A stretch of DNA of 64,000 bases from Macrostomum hystrix (Eukaryota > Platyhelminthes > Macrostomidae), in NCBI GenBank assembly GCA_950097015.1, contig CATNEN010000038.1, positions 11,759,001 to 11,823,000 of the forward strand. Direction: 5' to 3'. The notes under the pieces are model-generated. The model had not been told where the DNA came from. It searched no databases and worked only from the letters and a program-made list of their open reading frames with translations. The stretch's first letter is position 1. Each line of letters starts with the position of its first letter. Below, in pieces: positions 10,401 through 25,400 of this stretch. A program made the position numbers and the translations under genes.

Positions 10401-13400
10401 CTCGCACCAAGGTCCCTGAGCTCGATTCCGCGGCGAGGCCACATCAAATTGGGGCGCAGCCGCGGAGAGAAGGCTTGTGGGCTTATCGTGCAAATTTCGC
10501 CCTAAGGGCGAACCTCCAAGGCACAGTGAAAGTGTTCATTGCCTGACGATGCCTGACGTGTGTGACTGTGTACGGTATCTGCTTGCGTGTGTGCTCAGGA
10601 GTCAGCGGAATGGGCAGAATTTCCCGAACGCCGGCTGCTGGTCTCCAAATGATGTGCGATTGCCCACAGCTCTCCTGCAATTATTATTATTATTATTATT
10701 ATTTTAGTTAGATCAAACGATAGATAGAAGCAAAGACGCAAACTAGAACTAGAATCTTTGCTTCTAGAAGCAAACAGGGTCGCAGAGCTGCTCTGACGCA
10801 AAGTTTACTAGCTGCTCAGCTTCCATCAGCCGCAGCGCGTAAAACTCAGCTCAGAAAAAGAATTCATTTTATCTCTCTCCCCTCTTTCTCTCCCGCTTCG
10901 CTTTTCTGTCTTCATCTGAAGCCGTACCAGTGCGGCTTTGTCAAAGTTACCCCATAAAGGCCTCCCATAGAGATTCCTGAAGAATATCCTTCACTACTTG
11001 GGGTGGAGGACCGGGTAGCTTAATAACGAAGTTAGCGTATATGCACCGGAGAATGCCGTATAGCCTGTGCCGCAACGCTTGCGTTGGTCTCTCTTCATTT
11101 CCTTCCATTCCCCTCCTCTCTCTCTCTCAGTCTTGAGTTCCAAAATTTTCTTGGCCCTTCCGTCCTTCACTTCTCGCTGGACTATTTCGGCTTATTTCAG
11201 AGTGCTATCTAGAGATGGCTGTTGGCCGTTGCGGCGGCAGAGATTTGCGTCGCTGACCGCTTTAGCCTCGTTTGCATCCCATTTGCGACGCCTCTCTTCC
11301 CTTATGCGCGCCTGCTTCCTTCCTTCCTTCCTTCCTTCCTTCCGCTCTGAATTCATTTTCATTTCAGCTTGAAAATCGTTCTCCCTTCCCTCATGCGGCC
11401 ATTTTTGACTCCCTGTTGAGGCATTCTCAAATGGGTTTGCTTCTAGACTTTTAATATCGGTGTGTGGATCATAGCCTTAACTCTCTCTCCCTCTACCTCC
11501 CTCTCTGTCTGTCTGTCTCTCTGTCTATCGGCCGCAGGCAATTTTTTTCTGATTTGAGCTTAATTAACTCGCTTCGCACTAACAACTCAAGCTCTCGGCT
11601 TTAGGAGTCTCAAACCTCTTTTAAGGAGGTCGTGGCTTTTGTACTCAAGGAAAGATGGAGGGAGCGAGATTAGGATGGTGAGGTTGAGAGGGTAAAATTG
11701 AGAGAGAGACTGAGAGAGTGAGACTGAGAGAGTGAGATTGAGAGAGTGAGATTGAAAGAGTGAGATTGAAAGAGTGAGATTGAGAGAGTGAGACTGAGAG
11801 AGTGAGATTGAGAGAGTGAGATTGAGAGAGGGAGACTGAGGGAGTGGGATTGAGAGGGAGACTGAGGGAGTGAGATTGAGAGGGAGACTGAGGGAGTGAG
11901 ATTGAGAGGGTGAGACTGAGGGAGTGAGATTGAGAGGGAGACTGAGGGAGTGAGATTGAGAGGGTGAGACTGAGGGAGTGAGATTGAGAGGGAGACTGAG
12001 GGAGTGAGATTGAGAGGGTGACTGAGGGAGTGAGATTGAGAGGGAGACTGAGGGAGTGAGATTGAGAGGGTGAGACTGAGGGAGTGAGATTGAGAGGGAG
12101 ACTGAGGGAGTGAGATTGAGAGGGTGACTGAGGGAGTGAGATTGAGAGGGTGAGACTGAGGGAGTGAGATTGAGAGGGTGAGATTGAGAGGGTGAGACTG
12201 AGGGAGTGAGACTGAGGGAGTGAGATTGAGAGGGTGAGACTGAGGGAGTGAGATTGAGAGGGTGAGACTGAGAGAGTGAGACTGAGAGAGTGAGATTGAG
12301 AGAGTGAGATTGAAAGAGTGAGATAGAGAGAGTGAGACTGAGAGAGTGAGATTGAGAGAGTGAGATTGAGAGAGGGAGACTGAGGGAGTGAGATTGAGAG
12401 GGAGACTGAGGGAGTGAGATTGAGAGGGAGACTGAGGGAGTGAGATTGAGAGGGTGAGACTGAGAGAGTGAGATTGAGAGAGGGATACTGAGGGAGTGAG
12501 ATTGAGAGGGAGACTGAGGGAGTGAGATTGAGAGGGAGACTGAGGGAGTGAGATTGAGAGGGAGACTGAGGGAGTGAGATTGAGAGGGTGAGACTGAGGG
12601 AGTGAGATTGAGAGGGAGACTGAGGGAGTGAGATTGAGAGGGTGAGACTGAGGGAGTGAGATTGAGAGGGAGACTGAGGGAGTGAGATTGAGAGGGTGAG
12701 ACTGAGAGAGTGAGATTGAGAGAGGGATACTGAGGGAGTGAGATTGAGAGGGAGACTGAGGGAGTGAGATTGAGAGGGAGACTGAGGGAGTGAGATTGAG
12801 AGGGTGAGACTGAGGGAGTGAGATTGAGAGGGAGACTGAGGGAGTGAGATTGAGAGGGTGAGACTGAGGGAGTGAGATTGAGAGGGTGAGATTGAGAGGG
12901 TGAGACTGAGTGAGTGAGACTGAGGGAGTGAGATTGAGAGGGTGAGACTGAGGGAGTGAGATTGAGAGGGTGAGACTGAGGGAGTGAGATTGAGAGGGAG
13001 ACTGAGGGAGTGAGATTGAGAGGGTGAGACTGAGAGAGTGAGATTGAGAGAGGGATACTGAGGGAGTGAGATTGAGAGGGAGACTGAGGGAGTGAGATTG
13101 AGAGAGGGATACTGAGGGAGTGAGATTGAGAGGGAGACTGAGGGAGTGAGATTGAGAGGGAGACTGAGGGAGTGAGATTGAGAGGGTGAGACTGAGGGAG
13201 TGAGATTGAGAGGGAGACTGAGGGAGTGAGATTGAGAGGGTGAGACTGAGGGAGTGAGATTGAGAGGGAGACTGAGGGAGTGAGATTGAGAGGGAGACTG
13301 AGGGAGTGAGATTGAGAGGGTGAGACTGAGGGAGTGAGATTGAGAGGGTGAGATTGAGAGGGTGAGACTGAGGGAGTGAGACTGAGGGAGTGAGATTGAG

Positions 13401-16400
13401 AGGGTGAGACTGAGGGAGTGAGATTGAGAGGGAGACTGAGGGAGTGAGATTGAGAGGGAGACTGAGGGAGTGAGATTGAGAGGGTGAGACTGAGAGAGTG
13501 AGATTGAGAGAGGGATACTGAGGGAGTGAGATTGAGAGGGAGACTGAGGGAGTGAGATTGAGAGGGAGACTGAGGGAGTGAGATTGAGAGGGTGAGACTG
13601 AGGGAGTGAGATTGAGAGGGAGACTGAGGGAGTGAGATTGAGAGGGTGAGACTGAGGGAGTGAGATTGAGAGGGAGACTGAGGGAGTGAGATTGAGAGGG
13701 TGAGACTGAGGGAGTGAGATTGAGAGGGTGAGACAGAGGGAGTGAGATTGAGAGGGTGAGACTGAGGGAGTGAGATTGAGAGGGTGAGACTGTGGGAGTG
13801 AGATTGAGAGGGTGAGACTGATTGTGAGAAGGCACTAATAATTGTTTATTTCATTACTTACTAGCGTGTATCACATTAAATAAAATCAGAATTTTCCCAA
13901 AAATTTATTGAGCAAAAATCCGAGCCGACAGTGAATTAAGTAATTCTGTCGCGTGACTTCCATCCACTGTCGGGCCCTGCAAGAAGAGAAGCACATTTCA
14001 TTATTCAAACCGGCTCTGTTGCCATGCGGAACAGTCAAAACCAGCTCGCGCAGCATTCGTCAATCCTGAATCTCATGCTCCGCCCCGTTCGTGTCGTGTC
14101 AGGCAACCCCTCCAGGGACGCCATCATGCCGCTCTAAACACAGAAGATTTCGAGATTTTGTTTGATAACTTCCCCGCGAGAAACATCTGCTAGAGCATTG
14201 GCCACTAGATTAGTTTAAGTTGTAAGAAATGCCTTCGAGCTAAATCCTATTCGTCTGCGATAGAACTTGATGCACTTACCTTACATTTTTTATACGAGAA
14301 CTAGCACGTAATATCTACTAGCGCGCCAAATTATCCGAAAAACAACAGACGGCCGGATTTCCTGGTGGGTAGATGAGACAGCTGAGAGATGGGACAGGGG
14401 AGAGATGAGACAGGGGAGAGATGAGACAGGGGAGAGATGAGACGGGGGAGAGATGAGACAGTAAAGATATGAGATGGGGTAGAGATGAGACGGGGGTAGA
14501 GATGAGAAGGTGGGAGATGAGACAGGGAAGAGATGAGATGGGGGAGAGATGAGACAGGGGAGAGATGAGACAGGGGAGAGATGAGACGGGGGAGAGATGA
14601 GACAGTAAAGATATGAGATGGGGTAGAGATGAGACGGGGGTAGAGATGAGAAGGTGGGAGATGAGACAGGGAAGAGATGAGATGGGGGAGAGATGAGACA
14701 GGGGAGAGATGAGACAGGGGAGAGATGAGACGGGGGAGAGATGAGACAGTAAAGATATGAGATGGGGTAGAGATGAGACGGGGGTAGAGATGAGACGGGG
14801 GTAGAGATGAGACAGGGGAGAGATGAGACAGGGGAGAGATGAGACAGGGGAGAGATGAGACGGGGGAGAGATGAGACAGGGGAGAGATGAGACGGGGGAG
14901 AGATGAGACAGTGGAGAGATGAGACGGTGGAGAGATGAGACAGTGGAGAGAATGAGATGGGGGAGAGATGAGATGTGGTAGATTGGGACAGGGGAGAGAT
15001 GAGACAGGGTAGGTCATTGAGTATCAGTTCAAATTTATCTCTCGATGTTGGTTTGTGGGCTAACACGCACTGCTATAAAGCACCAGTTTCTATAATTCAA
15101 TTATGGATTAGCAGTCCCCTTGAAATAGTCACATTGACCTTCTCCTTCATTAAAAGAAATTTAAAAGTGTCACTTTCAATTTCGCTTCCATTAAATTTAG
15201 TTCTAGTCTGTTTTTGAGCAGATGTTTAAAATGAATTCTGTATCCTCCTGCAGTTTCACAGCTTTTAAGCTTGCAAGTTGCAACTGTCCCATTAGAGCTC
15301 ATGAAAGTGGGAGCTGACATTGCAACTCCACAGCTAGCTCTACTCAGACCCCTGCCAGCATCCCACTCATACAAGAGTTCAAAATATATACGAACGTGTT
15401 TTCCGCGAATCACCCAGCTCTCGAACCACTGCCGGTTCTGTCAGTCGGCTCTTTACTGCGGCCTTCAGTGCTGAGGTGGCCATCTCTCAGTCGCATTGAG
15501 AAACGGAGAATAGACGGAAACGTACGGTTTGGTCTTCCCTTTGCATCGGAAGTACGTTGGTGTGGGCTCTCGCATTGTCCGCCACCATCACGAATGGTGC
15601 GTCAACAAGTACAGACACCTCCGAGCAGAATGAATGCAGTGAAGCGTTCTTCTGTGAAGCCACCAACGTGACATGCATAGTGAACTAATCCAAGCTGGGG
15701 ACTCACTGCGAGAACGACGGGGACATTGGGACCGCGCTGAACATCGGTGATTCGCACAGCACGATCGCCAGCAGCTGACCAGCCTTTAGACCGCAAAGTC
15801 CACAAGTTAAAGCCACATTCATCGACGTATATCAGATGCTCTTGAAGGTGACCCTCATTCATCATCCATTGCATGTACATCGCTCGCGCATCCTTGGTGC
15901 CTGGCGCATTCCAGCCCGCGTGCACATGCCTGACGTCCTTTAAGGTTATCAGAGTACCATCTAGCTTCTTGCTCAGGCATTGAGTAGAAACAGCGGGTGC
16001 GTCGGGAAATTCAACAGTCAGCCTCTCTCGCATTTCACTCAATGTGATGGTCGGCTTCTCAGCAACATACCGGTGAAGTGCTTGAAGCATCTGTTCACTT
16101 ACTTTCACGTGTCTAGCCCCTCCTCTTGCTCTGTATTCTGTCCGGTTTTCCTCTAGATAGCGCTTTAGGATCAAGTTTGCGGTGGTCCTTTTGATTCCGA
16201 GGTCAATGGCCAGTCTCCTCCAGTCCCGTCCAGTGTTGTAGCTGTTAACCAGGCGCTGCCTGTCTATTAAGCATATTCTTGCATAGGGCATGGTGGGCAA
16301 GGAAAGAAAAAATAGTTGTGAACTCGCATTGCTGTCAACATATATATCTCCTTATGCCTTATGCTTCTAAAGAATAAAGTCAGTGTGCTTCAAGGCAGAT

Positions 16401-19400
16401 AATTAGGTTGCGACCGCTTAGAGACCTTCTAAAACTCGTCCAAGTCAACTAGAAATAAATCAATCCAGTTTGCTTAGAAAAATTTATAAGAAGTGAGATA
16501 GCAAAAATATGGAGGAAAAAGTTTTCACAAAGTCCTAATGAGCCGATTTTTTCTAATGCACTTTTTTGCTAAGCTGACTGCTTGCTTTGAAGAATTCAGA
16601 TGGATCAAATCGTGGTTTCTTTCTTATTATCCAAACCTTTTAGGAATGCCTTACTGGTTGTCTTATCTGACACTCCAAGGTCTTATCTGACACCCTAAAG
16701 TCTTATCTGACATTCCAAAGTCTTATCTGACATTCAAAAGTCTTGAATGACACTCCAAAGTCTTCTCTGACTCTCCAAGGTTCTATCTGACACTCCAGGG
16801 TCTTATCTGACACTCCGAGGTTCTATCTGACACTCCAAAGTGATATCTGACACTCAAAAGTGATATCTGACACTCCAAAGTGATATCTGACACTCCAAAG
16901 TCTTCTCTGACACTCCAACGTTCTATCTGACACTCCAAGGTCTTCTCTGACACTCCAAAGTGTTATCTGACACTCCAAAGTGATATCTGACACTCCAAAG
17001 TGATATCTGACACCCCAAAGTGTTATCTGACACCCCAAAGTGTTATCTGACACCCCAAAGTGTTATCTGACACTCCAAAGTGTTATCTGACACTCCAAAG
17101 TGATATCTGACACCCCAAAGTGTTATCTGACACCCCAAAGTGTTATCTGACACTCCAAAGTGATATCTGACATCCCAACGTCTTATATGACACTCCAAAG
17201 TCTTGCGTGACACCCGAACTCCATTGTGTGAGGTTTCGACTTAAAATAAAATGTTGTCCCACTTCATTCGAGGATTATTGGCGACTTACTGCAACCAAAT
17301 TTGAACCCTTTTTCTGGGCTGAATCCGCTGACCCTTCCTCAAAGTCAATTTGTGCAGTCGTGAGCTGGAGTTAGGCTATTGGTCTTTTTGTAGTTGCACT
17401 GCTCACTATGGACTCAAATTGGCAACGCGTCGTTTCTTCGCCGTTCATCAATCAAGATTCGATGCCTTCGAAGCCTTTTTTATACTTCTCTCGCAGTCTA
17501 AGAAAATGAGAGTTTTGTGTCTCCTCGAAACTGAACTCACAATAAGAGGCATCCTATATATACCAACCCAAGCCATTCCCTCTATTGATCCTAAAATCGG
17601 AATAAATAATAAGGGTCGTAGAGACTTAGACTCTAATGAATTCTACAGGCCTCTATATGCAACCGCTTGTCCAAGTATTGGTTTCGATAATATTAATATT
17701 TTTTACTCAGTTTTATGCCTTTTTTGAGTTTGAGTTTAGTTTAAGACAGTTTGAGTTTAGTATCAGACAGTTTGAGTTTAGTATCAGACAGTTTGAGTTT
17801 ATTTTCAGACAGTTTGAGTTTAGTTTCAGACAATTTGAGTTTAGTATCAGACAGTTTGAGTTTAGTTTCAGACAGTTTGAGTTTATTTTCAGACAGTTTG
17901 AGTTTAGTTTCAGACAGTTTGAGTTTAGTTTCAGACAGTTTGAGTTTAGTATCAGACAGTTTGAGTTTAGTTTCAGACAGTTTGAGTTTAGTTTCAGACA
18001 GTTTGATTTTAGTATCAGACAGTTTGAGTTTAGTTTCAGACAGTTTGAGTTTAGTTTCAGACAGTTTGAGTTTAGTATCAGACAGTTTGAGTTTAGTATC
18101 AGACAGTTTGAGTTTAGTTTCAGACAGTTTGAGTTTAGTTTCAGACAGTTTGAGTTTAGTTTCCGACTTAAATTTTTACAGACAAATAGAGCCTTGCTAA
18201 CCCCTCATTGATATTCTGCAGGACTGCTTTGCCAAGCTACACACGGTGCTATCGCTGACAGAACTGCAGTCGGCTGTCACTGACATTCTTGCTGACATTC
18301 TGCCCTGTGTAAGTAATGCCGACAATGTGTCTTCTCTGACACTCGAGTGTATTTCCTGACATTTTCAATTTCTATACTGACACCCGAGTACATTTCCTGA
18401 CATTTTAAGTTTAATCTCTGACATCCAAGTACATTTCCTGACATTTTAAGTTTAATCTCTGACATCCAAGTACATTTCCTGACATTTTAAGTTTAATCTC
18501 TGACATCAGAGTGCATTTCCTGACATTTTCAGTTTCATATCTGACACCAGAATGCATTTCCTGACATTTTCAGTTTCATATCTGACACCAGATTGCGTTT
18601 CCTGACATTTTCAGTATTTTTTCTGACACCCGGGTTGTATTTATTGATAATTTTCATTATTTAATAAATTGAAAGAGCAATTTAATCTAGTTGCTATCAA
18701 CTACAAACACGAGATACATCAGCAACAGTTCGGTTGTCTAAATCAGACAATAAAGACCGCATGCTGAATATGGACTCCAATGTGGAGAATTTGCAATTCG
18801 ACCTGCAGAACAGTGTAGCAAGTCTATCTCGCGCTGAAAGACATAAATCACTAACAGGCAGCGAATGCAGTGCATGGTGACAGATTTTGAAATCGTGTCA
18901 CGACCAGAACCAAACAGGATTTATTATTCCTCAGCAAAGTTGAGCACCATTTTTTGTCTAGCTGGCTGCATGGCACAATTTTTTTGTCCCGGATTCGTGC
19001 TTAATCTTGGATAATTTCTGGACCTCTAATCCTTGGATTGAGAATACCATTCTTTCTAAAAAAACTAGAATTCGCTTTTTTAAATCGACCGTCCGTTTTT
19101 TCCCTTTTGTTCTATATTATACTCAAACATCCCCTGATTCACATATATTCGCTGATAAATTAACAAAAATATGCAGACATCATTTTTCGTCTTTAATGTC
19201 GAAAATTCCCTTCCCATTTGTTTGACCAATGCAGACATTTGATCGAATGCTTTAAAAACATTTGGATCTCAGTTTAGTTAAGAGTAGGCCGTTTGGCACA
19301 CGGTTCTTGGCACTTTAGACAATATATTTATCGAATATTTATGATATTTATCTGGTCATAGATTCTACATTTCTTCAATCTGCTCATAGATTCTAGATTT

Positions 19401-22400
19401 CCTAAATCTGCTCATAGATTCTAGATTTCTTCAATCTGGTCATAGATTCTAGCTTTATTTAATCTAGTCATTGATCAATGATCGTAGCTTTCTTTAATCT
19501 GGTCATAGATTCTAGCTTTCTTTAATCTGGTCATAGATTCTAGCTTTCTTTAATCTGGTCATAGATTCTAGCTGTCTTTAGTCAAGTCATTGATCGTAGC
19601 TTTCTTTAACCTGGTCATAGATTCTAGATGTCTTCAATCTGGTCATAGATTCTAGATTTCTTCAATCTGCTCATAGATTCTAGATTTCTTCAATCTGCTC
19701 ATAGATTCTAGATTTCTTCAATCTGGTCATAGATTCTAGATTTCTTCAATCTGGTCATAGATTCTAGCTTTCTTTAATCTGGTCATAGATTTTAGCCTTC
19801 TTTAATCTGGTCATGGATCCTAGCTTTCGTTAATCTGGTCATAGATTCTAGCTTTAATTAATCTGGTCATAGATTCTAGCTGTCTTTAGTCAAGTCATTG
19901 ATCGTAGCTTTCTTTAATCTGGTCATAGATTCTAGCTTTCTTTAATCTAGTCATTGATCATTGACCGTAGCTTTCTTTAATCTGGTAATAGATTCTAGCT
20001 TTCTTTAATCTGGTCATAGATTCTAGCTTTCTTTAATCTGGTCATAGATTTTAGCCTTCTTTAATCTGGTCATGGATCCTAGCTTTCGTTAATCTGGTCA
20101 TAGATTCTAGCTTTACTTAATCTGGTCATAGATTCTAGCTTTCTTTAATCTGGTCATAGATTCTAGCTTTCTTTAATCTGGTCATAGATTTTAGCCTTCT
20201 TTAATCTGGTCATGGATCCTAGCTTTCATTAATCTGGTCATAGATTCTAGCTTTAATTAATCTGGTCATAGATTCTAGCTTTTTTTAGTCAAGTCATTGA
20301 TCGTAGCTTTCTTTAATCTGGTCATAGATTCTAGCTTTCTTTAATCTGGTCATAGATTCTAGCTTTCTTTAATCTAGTCATTAATCGTAGCTTTCTTTAA
20401 TCTGGTCATAGATTCTAGCTGTCTTTAGTCAAGTCATTGATCGTAGCTTTCTTTAATCTGGTCATAGATTCTAGCTTTCTTTAATCTAGTCATTAATCGT
20501 AGCTTTCTTTAATCTGGTCATAGATTCTAGATGTCTTCAATCTGGTCATAGATTCTAGATTTCTTCAATCTGGTCATAGATTCTAGATTTCTTCAATCTG
20601 CTCATAGATTCTAGATTTCTTCAATCTGGTCATAGATTCTAGCTTTCTTTAATCTAGTCATAGATTCTAGCTTTCTTTAATCTAGTCATTAATCGTAGCT
20701 TTCTTTAATCTGGTCATAGATTCTAGCTGTCTTTAGTCAAGTCATTGATCGTAGCTTTCTTTAATCTGGTCATAGATTCTAGATTTCTTCTATCTGCTCA
20801 TAGATTCTAGCTTTCTTAAATCTGGTCATAGATTCTAGCTTTCTTTAATCTGGTCATAGATTCTAGCTTTCGTTAATCTGGTCATAGATTCTAGCTTTAA
20901 TTAATCTGGTCATAGATTCTAGCTTTAGTTCTAGCTTAATCTTTAGTCAAGTCATTGATCATAGCTTTCTTAAATCTGGTCATAGATTCTAGCTTTCTTT
21001 AATCTGGTCATAGATTTTAGCCTTCTTTAATCTGGTCATGGATCCTAGCTTTCTTATCTGTAAAGTACAAACCTAAGCAAAACATACTTTCTCCACCTTT
21101 CCTTACCTTCTAACTGTCGGTTAGATTCGAGTAGTTTAAATTCTACAAACTACTTGTACATGGGAGAAATTATCATAGAGACGTAGGAAACAAGATCCAA
21201 CAGCTGACTGTGTCTTTAGTTCACCGTTAGTTATGTTCAAAATTTGCCGTATTTTTGGCATAGCAGCATAACTTGGGGTACTGGGACGAAGCATGTCATA
21301 ATGGGAGGTCGACCGCAAAATATTAAGAAAACACAGAGAGAGAGTAAGTGAGAGTGAAAAACAAGACGCAAACGAATAGGTTCTTTAAAGTACAAAGCTG
21401 CATCATCAACAGCAGGTCTAGTAGTTGCTGGGCCTATGCTTCCTAATTCACTGTTCCTTTATAGAATAATTAATGAAATACTGTAATAATTTATCAGTCC
21501 CAATCAGGCCAGATTTGCAGCCGACAGCACAGCCGCAGCTATATTGCGCGGCGTATCTGAAGGCTGCGTACGGCTGTTCAGTCCATGGACTGGGGGGGAC
21601 GCCACACCCACCCTCAATTACCCCAGCTAATGCCAATGCTGTTATCCATTTAAGAGCTGGGTGAAATGAAGCAATTCCAGGTGGATTCGGGAATCGAACC
21701 CCCGACCTTCAAGTCGTGGGTCTGACGCTCCAACGACTATGGCTGCAGAGTATGCCCTCATTCTTTTCCTGTGCACTTTTTGTCGAACTTAAAAGTGCAA
21801 CGGACCACTAGCGCATCACCGCTGCGGGGCTGGCAGTTTTATCGGACTAAGAAATGGAATTTCCTCTACCAGTTGTTGTTACCGTTTCAGTCCAGCTCGC
21901 TTCGCAACATTCCGGAGCAGCTTTTGTTTCTGCAATTTAATTTTCAGAACATTTCTACTTTGATTTCTGCTTTCAAATGCCAGAACCGCTGAAAACAGAT
22001 CTATAGAAGCGACTGCATTTTTTGCTAGATAAAAAACTGGGTTAGATTAGAATCAGCAATTAGTGAAATTGCTTCTGGAGTCAGTCAAGCCGGGTGGGCG
22101 AATCAGAATTGAGCATTGCTCAAGGAAATGCAAAGGCCGCTCATTTTAATTTTTATCAAATCCTTGAACGATCTTTTTCGTCTTCATCTTCACAACCCGA
22201 AGTGTGTAAAAAATTAAGGCAAACAGAGAAATTCGCTTGTTAGTGTTAGACACAACATGGAACCGGTTGGACACATTCAAATGCTGGTTGGACACATTTT
22301 GGAACCTGTTAGACACTTTTAAATACATGTTAGACATCTTTTTGAATCCCTAGATATATTTTAGAACCTGTTAGACACAGTTTAAAATCCGTTAAGCACC

Positions 22401-25400
22401 GTGGAACCTGTTAGACACAATTTGGAACCTGTTAGAAGTGGTGTGGAACCTGTTAGACGTGGTGTGGAACCTGTCAGAATGGTGTGGAACCTGTTAGACG
22501 TAGTGTGGAACCTTTTAGACATGGTTTGAAACCTATTAGACACGCTTTGGAACATGTTAGACACGCTTTGGAATCGGTTAGACACGCTTTGGAACCTGTT
22601 AGACACAGTTTAGAACCCGTTAAGCACCGTGGAACCTGTTAGACACAATTTTGAACCTGTTAGACGTGGTGTGGAACCTTTTACACGTGGTGTGGAACCT
22701 GTTAGACACTGTGTGGAACCTGTTAGACACAATTTTGAACCTGTTAGACGTGGTGTGGAACCTGTTAGACACGATGTGGAACCTGTTAGACACTGTTTGA
22801 AGCGACGCGACTCTCTCGTGTCAGATTTAGCCTTTCTGCGTGGGCGGTAAACTAGATAAAATGTGTGTACTAAATTTAAATAACTTCCTTCCAGTTACAT
22901 CAAGCGACCCGTCTCACTATTCTCAGAACAGTAGCCGTCAGAGTCTTGTTACATTATTTGCCAGCTCATTTCCCTTCTGCATCATTCCCCCTTTTTTACA
23001 GAGGGAGATTCGATTTCACTACAATGATGAGTCGCCATTAATTTCCGGACAGGCCGTAACAGAAGCCTTCAGCAATGGCTACCTCAGGTAAGGATCCTTT
23101 TTGCAGTGTCGGTTCAATGTTCGTTTGTCTGCTAGCTGGAAATCTAAAAATGGATAGATTGGACTGATTTAGCCTGTGTATATTGTTGTACAATCCTGTA
23201 AAATAATACTTGACGAATTAGTTAAGCCTGTCCAGCTGACCGTACATTTCAGTGGTGCCTCTAAAATGGCATCACTGAGATAATAATTAAGATAAGAATC
23301 GATAAAGATGGTATAAGAATTCGATGGTCTAAGATAAGAATTCGATGGTCTAAGATAAGAATTCGATGGTCTAAGATAATAATTCAATAGACTGACATAA
23401 GAATTCGATAAACAAAGGTAAAAATTCTACGAACTAAGATAAGAATTAGACGAACAAAGATAAGAATTAGACGAACAAAGATAAGATTTCGACGAACAAA
23501 GATAAGAATTAGACGAACAAAGATAAGAATTCTACGAACAAAGATAAGAATTCTACGAACAAAGATAAGAATTCTACGAACAAAGATAAGATTTCGACGA
23601 ACAAAGATAAGAATTCTACGAACAAAGATAAGAATTCTACGAACAAAGATAAGAATTCTACGAACAAAGATAAGAATTCTACGAACAAAGATAAGATTTC
23701 GACGAACAAAGATAAGAATTCTACGAACAAAGATAAGAATTCTACGAACAAAGATAAGATTTCGACGAACAAAGATAAGAATTAGACGAACAAAGATAAG
23801 AATTCTACGAACAAAGATAAGAATTCTACGAACAAAGATAAGAATTCTACGAACAAAGATAAGATTTCGACGAACAAAGATAAGATTTCGACGAACAAAG
23901 ATAAGAATTCTACGAACAAAGATAAGAATTCTACGAACAAAGATAAGAATTAGACGAACAAAGATAAGAATTCTACGAACAAAGATAAGATTTCGACGAA
24001 CAAAGATAAGAATTCTACGAACAAAGATAAGAGTTCTACGAACAAAGATAAGAATTCTACGAACAAAGATAAGATTTCGACGAACAAAGATAAGAATTCT
24101 ACGAACAAAGATAAGAATTCTACGAACAAAGATAAGAATTCTACGAACAAAGATAAGAATTCTACGAAAAAAGATAAGAATTCTACGAACAAAGATAAGA
24201 TTTCGACGAACAAAGATAAGATTTCGACGAACAAAGATAAGAATTAGACGAACAAAGATAAGATTTCGATGAACAAAGATAAGAATTAGACGAACAAAGA
24301 TAAGATTTCGACGAACAAAGATGAGAATTAGACGAACAAAGATAAGAATTCTACGAACAAAGATAAGAATTAGACGAACAAAGATAAGATTTCGACGAAC
24401 AAAGATAAGAATTAGACGAACAAAGATAAGAATTAGACGAACAAAGATAAGAATTCGACGAACAAAGATAAGAATTAGACGAACAAAGATAAGAATTCGA
24501 CGAACAAAGATAAGAATTAGACGAACAAAGATAAGATTTCGACGAACAAAGATAAGATTTCGACGAACAAAGATAAGATTTCGACGAATAAAGATAAGAT
24601 TTCGACGAACAAAGATAAGATTTCGACGAACAAAGATAAGATTTCGACGAATAAGGATAAGATTTCGACGAACAAAGATAAGAATTAGACGAACAGCAAA
24701 ATCTAATGGCTATGAAAAAAGATTTCTTCGCATATTTGCATATTGTAAAAATTTGCTATTTCATTAGGCCCAGTTCTGTTCCTGCCGGCTTATACTGAGC
24801 AGAGCTCCAGACTCTAAAATTCTAATTTCGCTTTCCTTACAAAGAAGAATTAAGGATAATAAGAGAATTATGGGCGATCCTATATATACTGTATGCGAGC
24901 TGTTTTAGGGGATAAGCCTTGGCTAGACAGTGATTTGTTGAGCTCAGCAAACATGAATAGCCTATCCTGTAAAGCCAAGATTGTTGAGTGATCATTACAA
25001 GCGGCTCAATCCGTTAACGTACAGTCAGGCCAGCCTCCTCTACGCGCTTGCGTGCTGTACAGTGTCTCCCCTCTGTCTGGGATGACTGTTGCAGTCGACA
25101 CTTCGAGCTAGAAAAAGACAAGACAAGCTTGACGTCAGAGATTATTTAGAAAATAATTCAGACGACGATAAAAGAGGATCACAGTCGGGTTCGCTGTGGG
25201 GAGAGGGGAGAGAGAGTGGGAGAGAGGAAAAGAGGGAGAAGGAAAGAGTAGGAGAAATGGGCATAAGTAAGGTGTGAGAGGGAAGGGGAGAAAAAAGTAG
25301 TGGGGGGAGAGAGGTAAGGGGAGGGTGGATGGAGAGAAAGAGAGGGGAGAAGAGGAGAGAGCTAGGGATTTTTCTCAATTTTTCTAAGTTCGATTCCACG

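Noticed and set aside
11670-13835. 721-codon open frame on - strand, Ser/Leu/Pro-rich
   Set aside because: It is the translation of the GA-rich minisatellite, extends barely beyond the array, and opposes the host gene.
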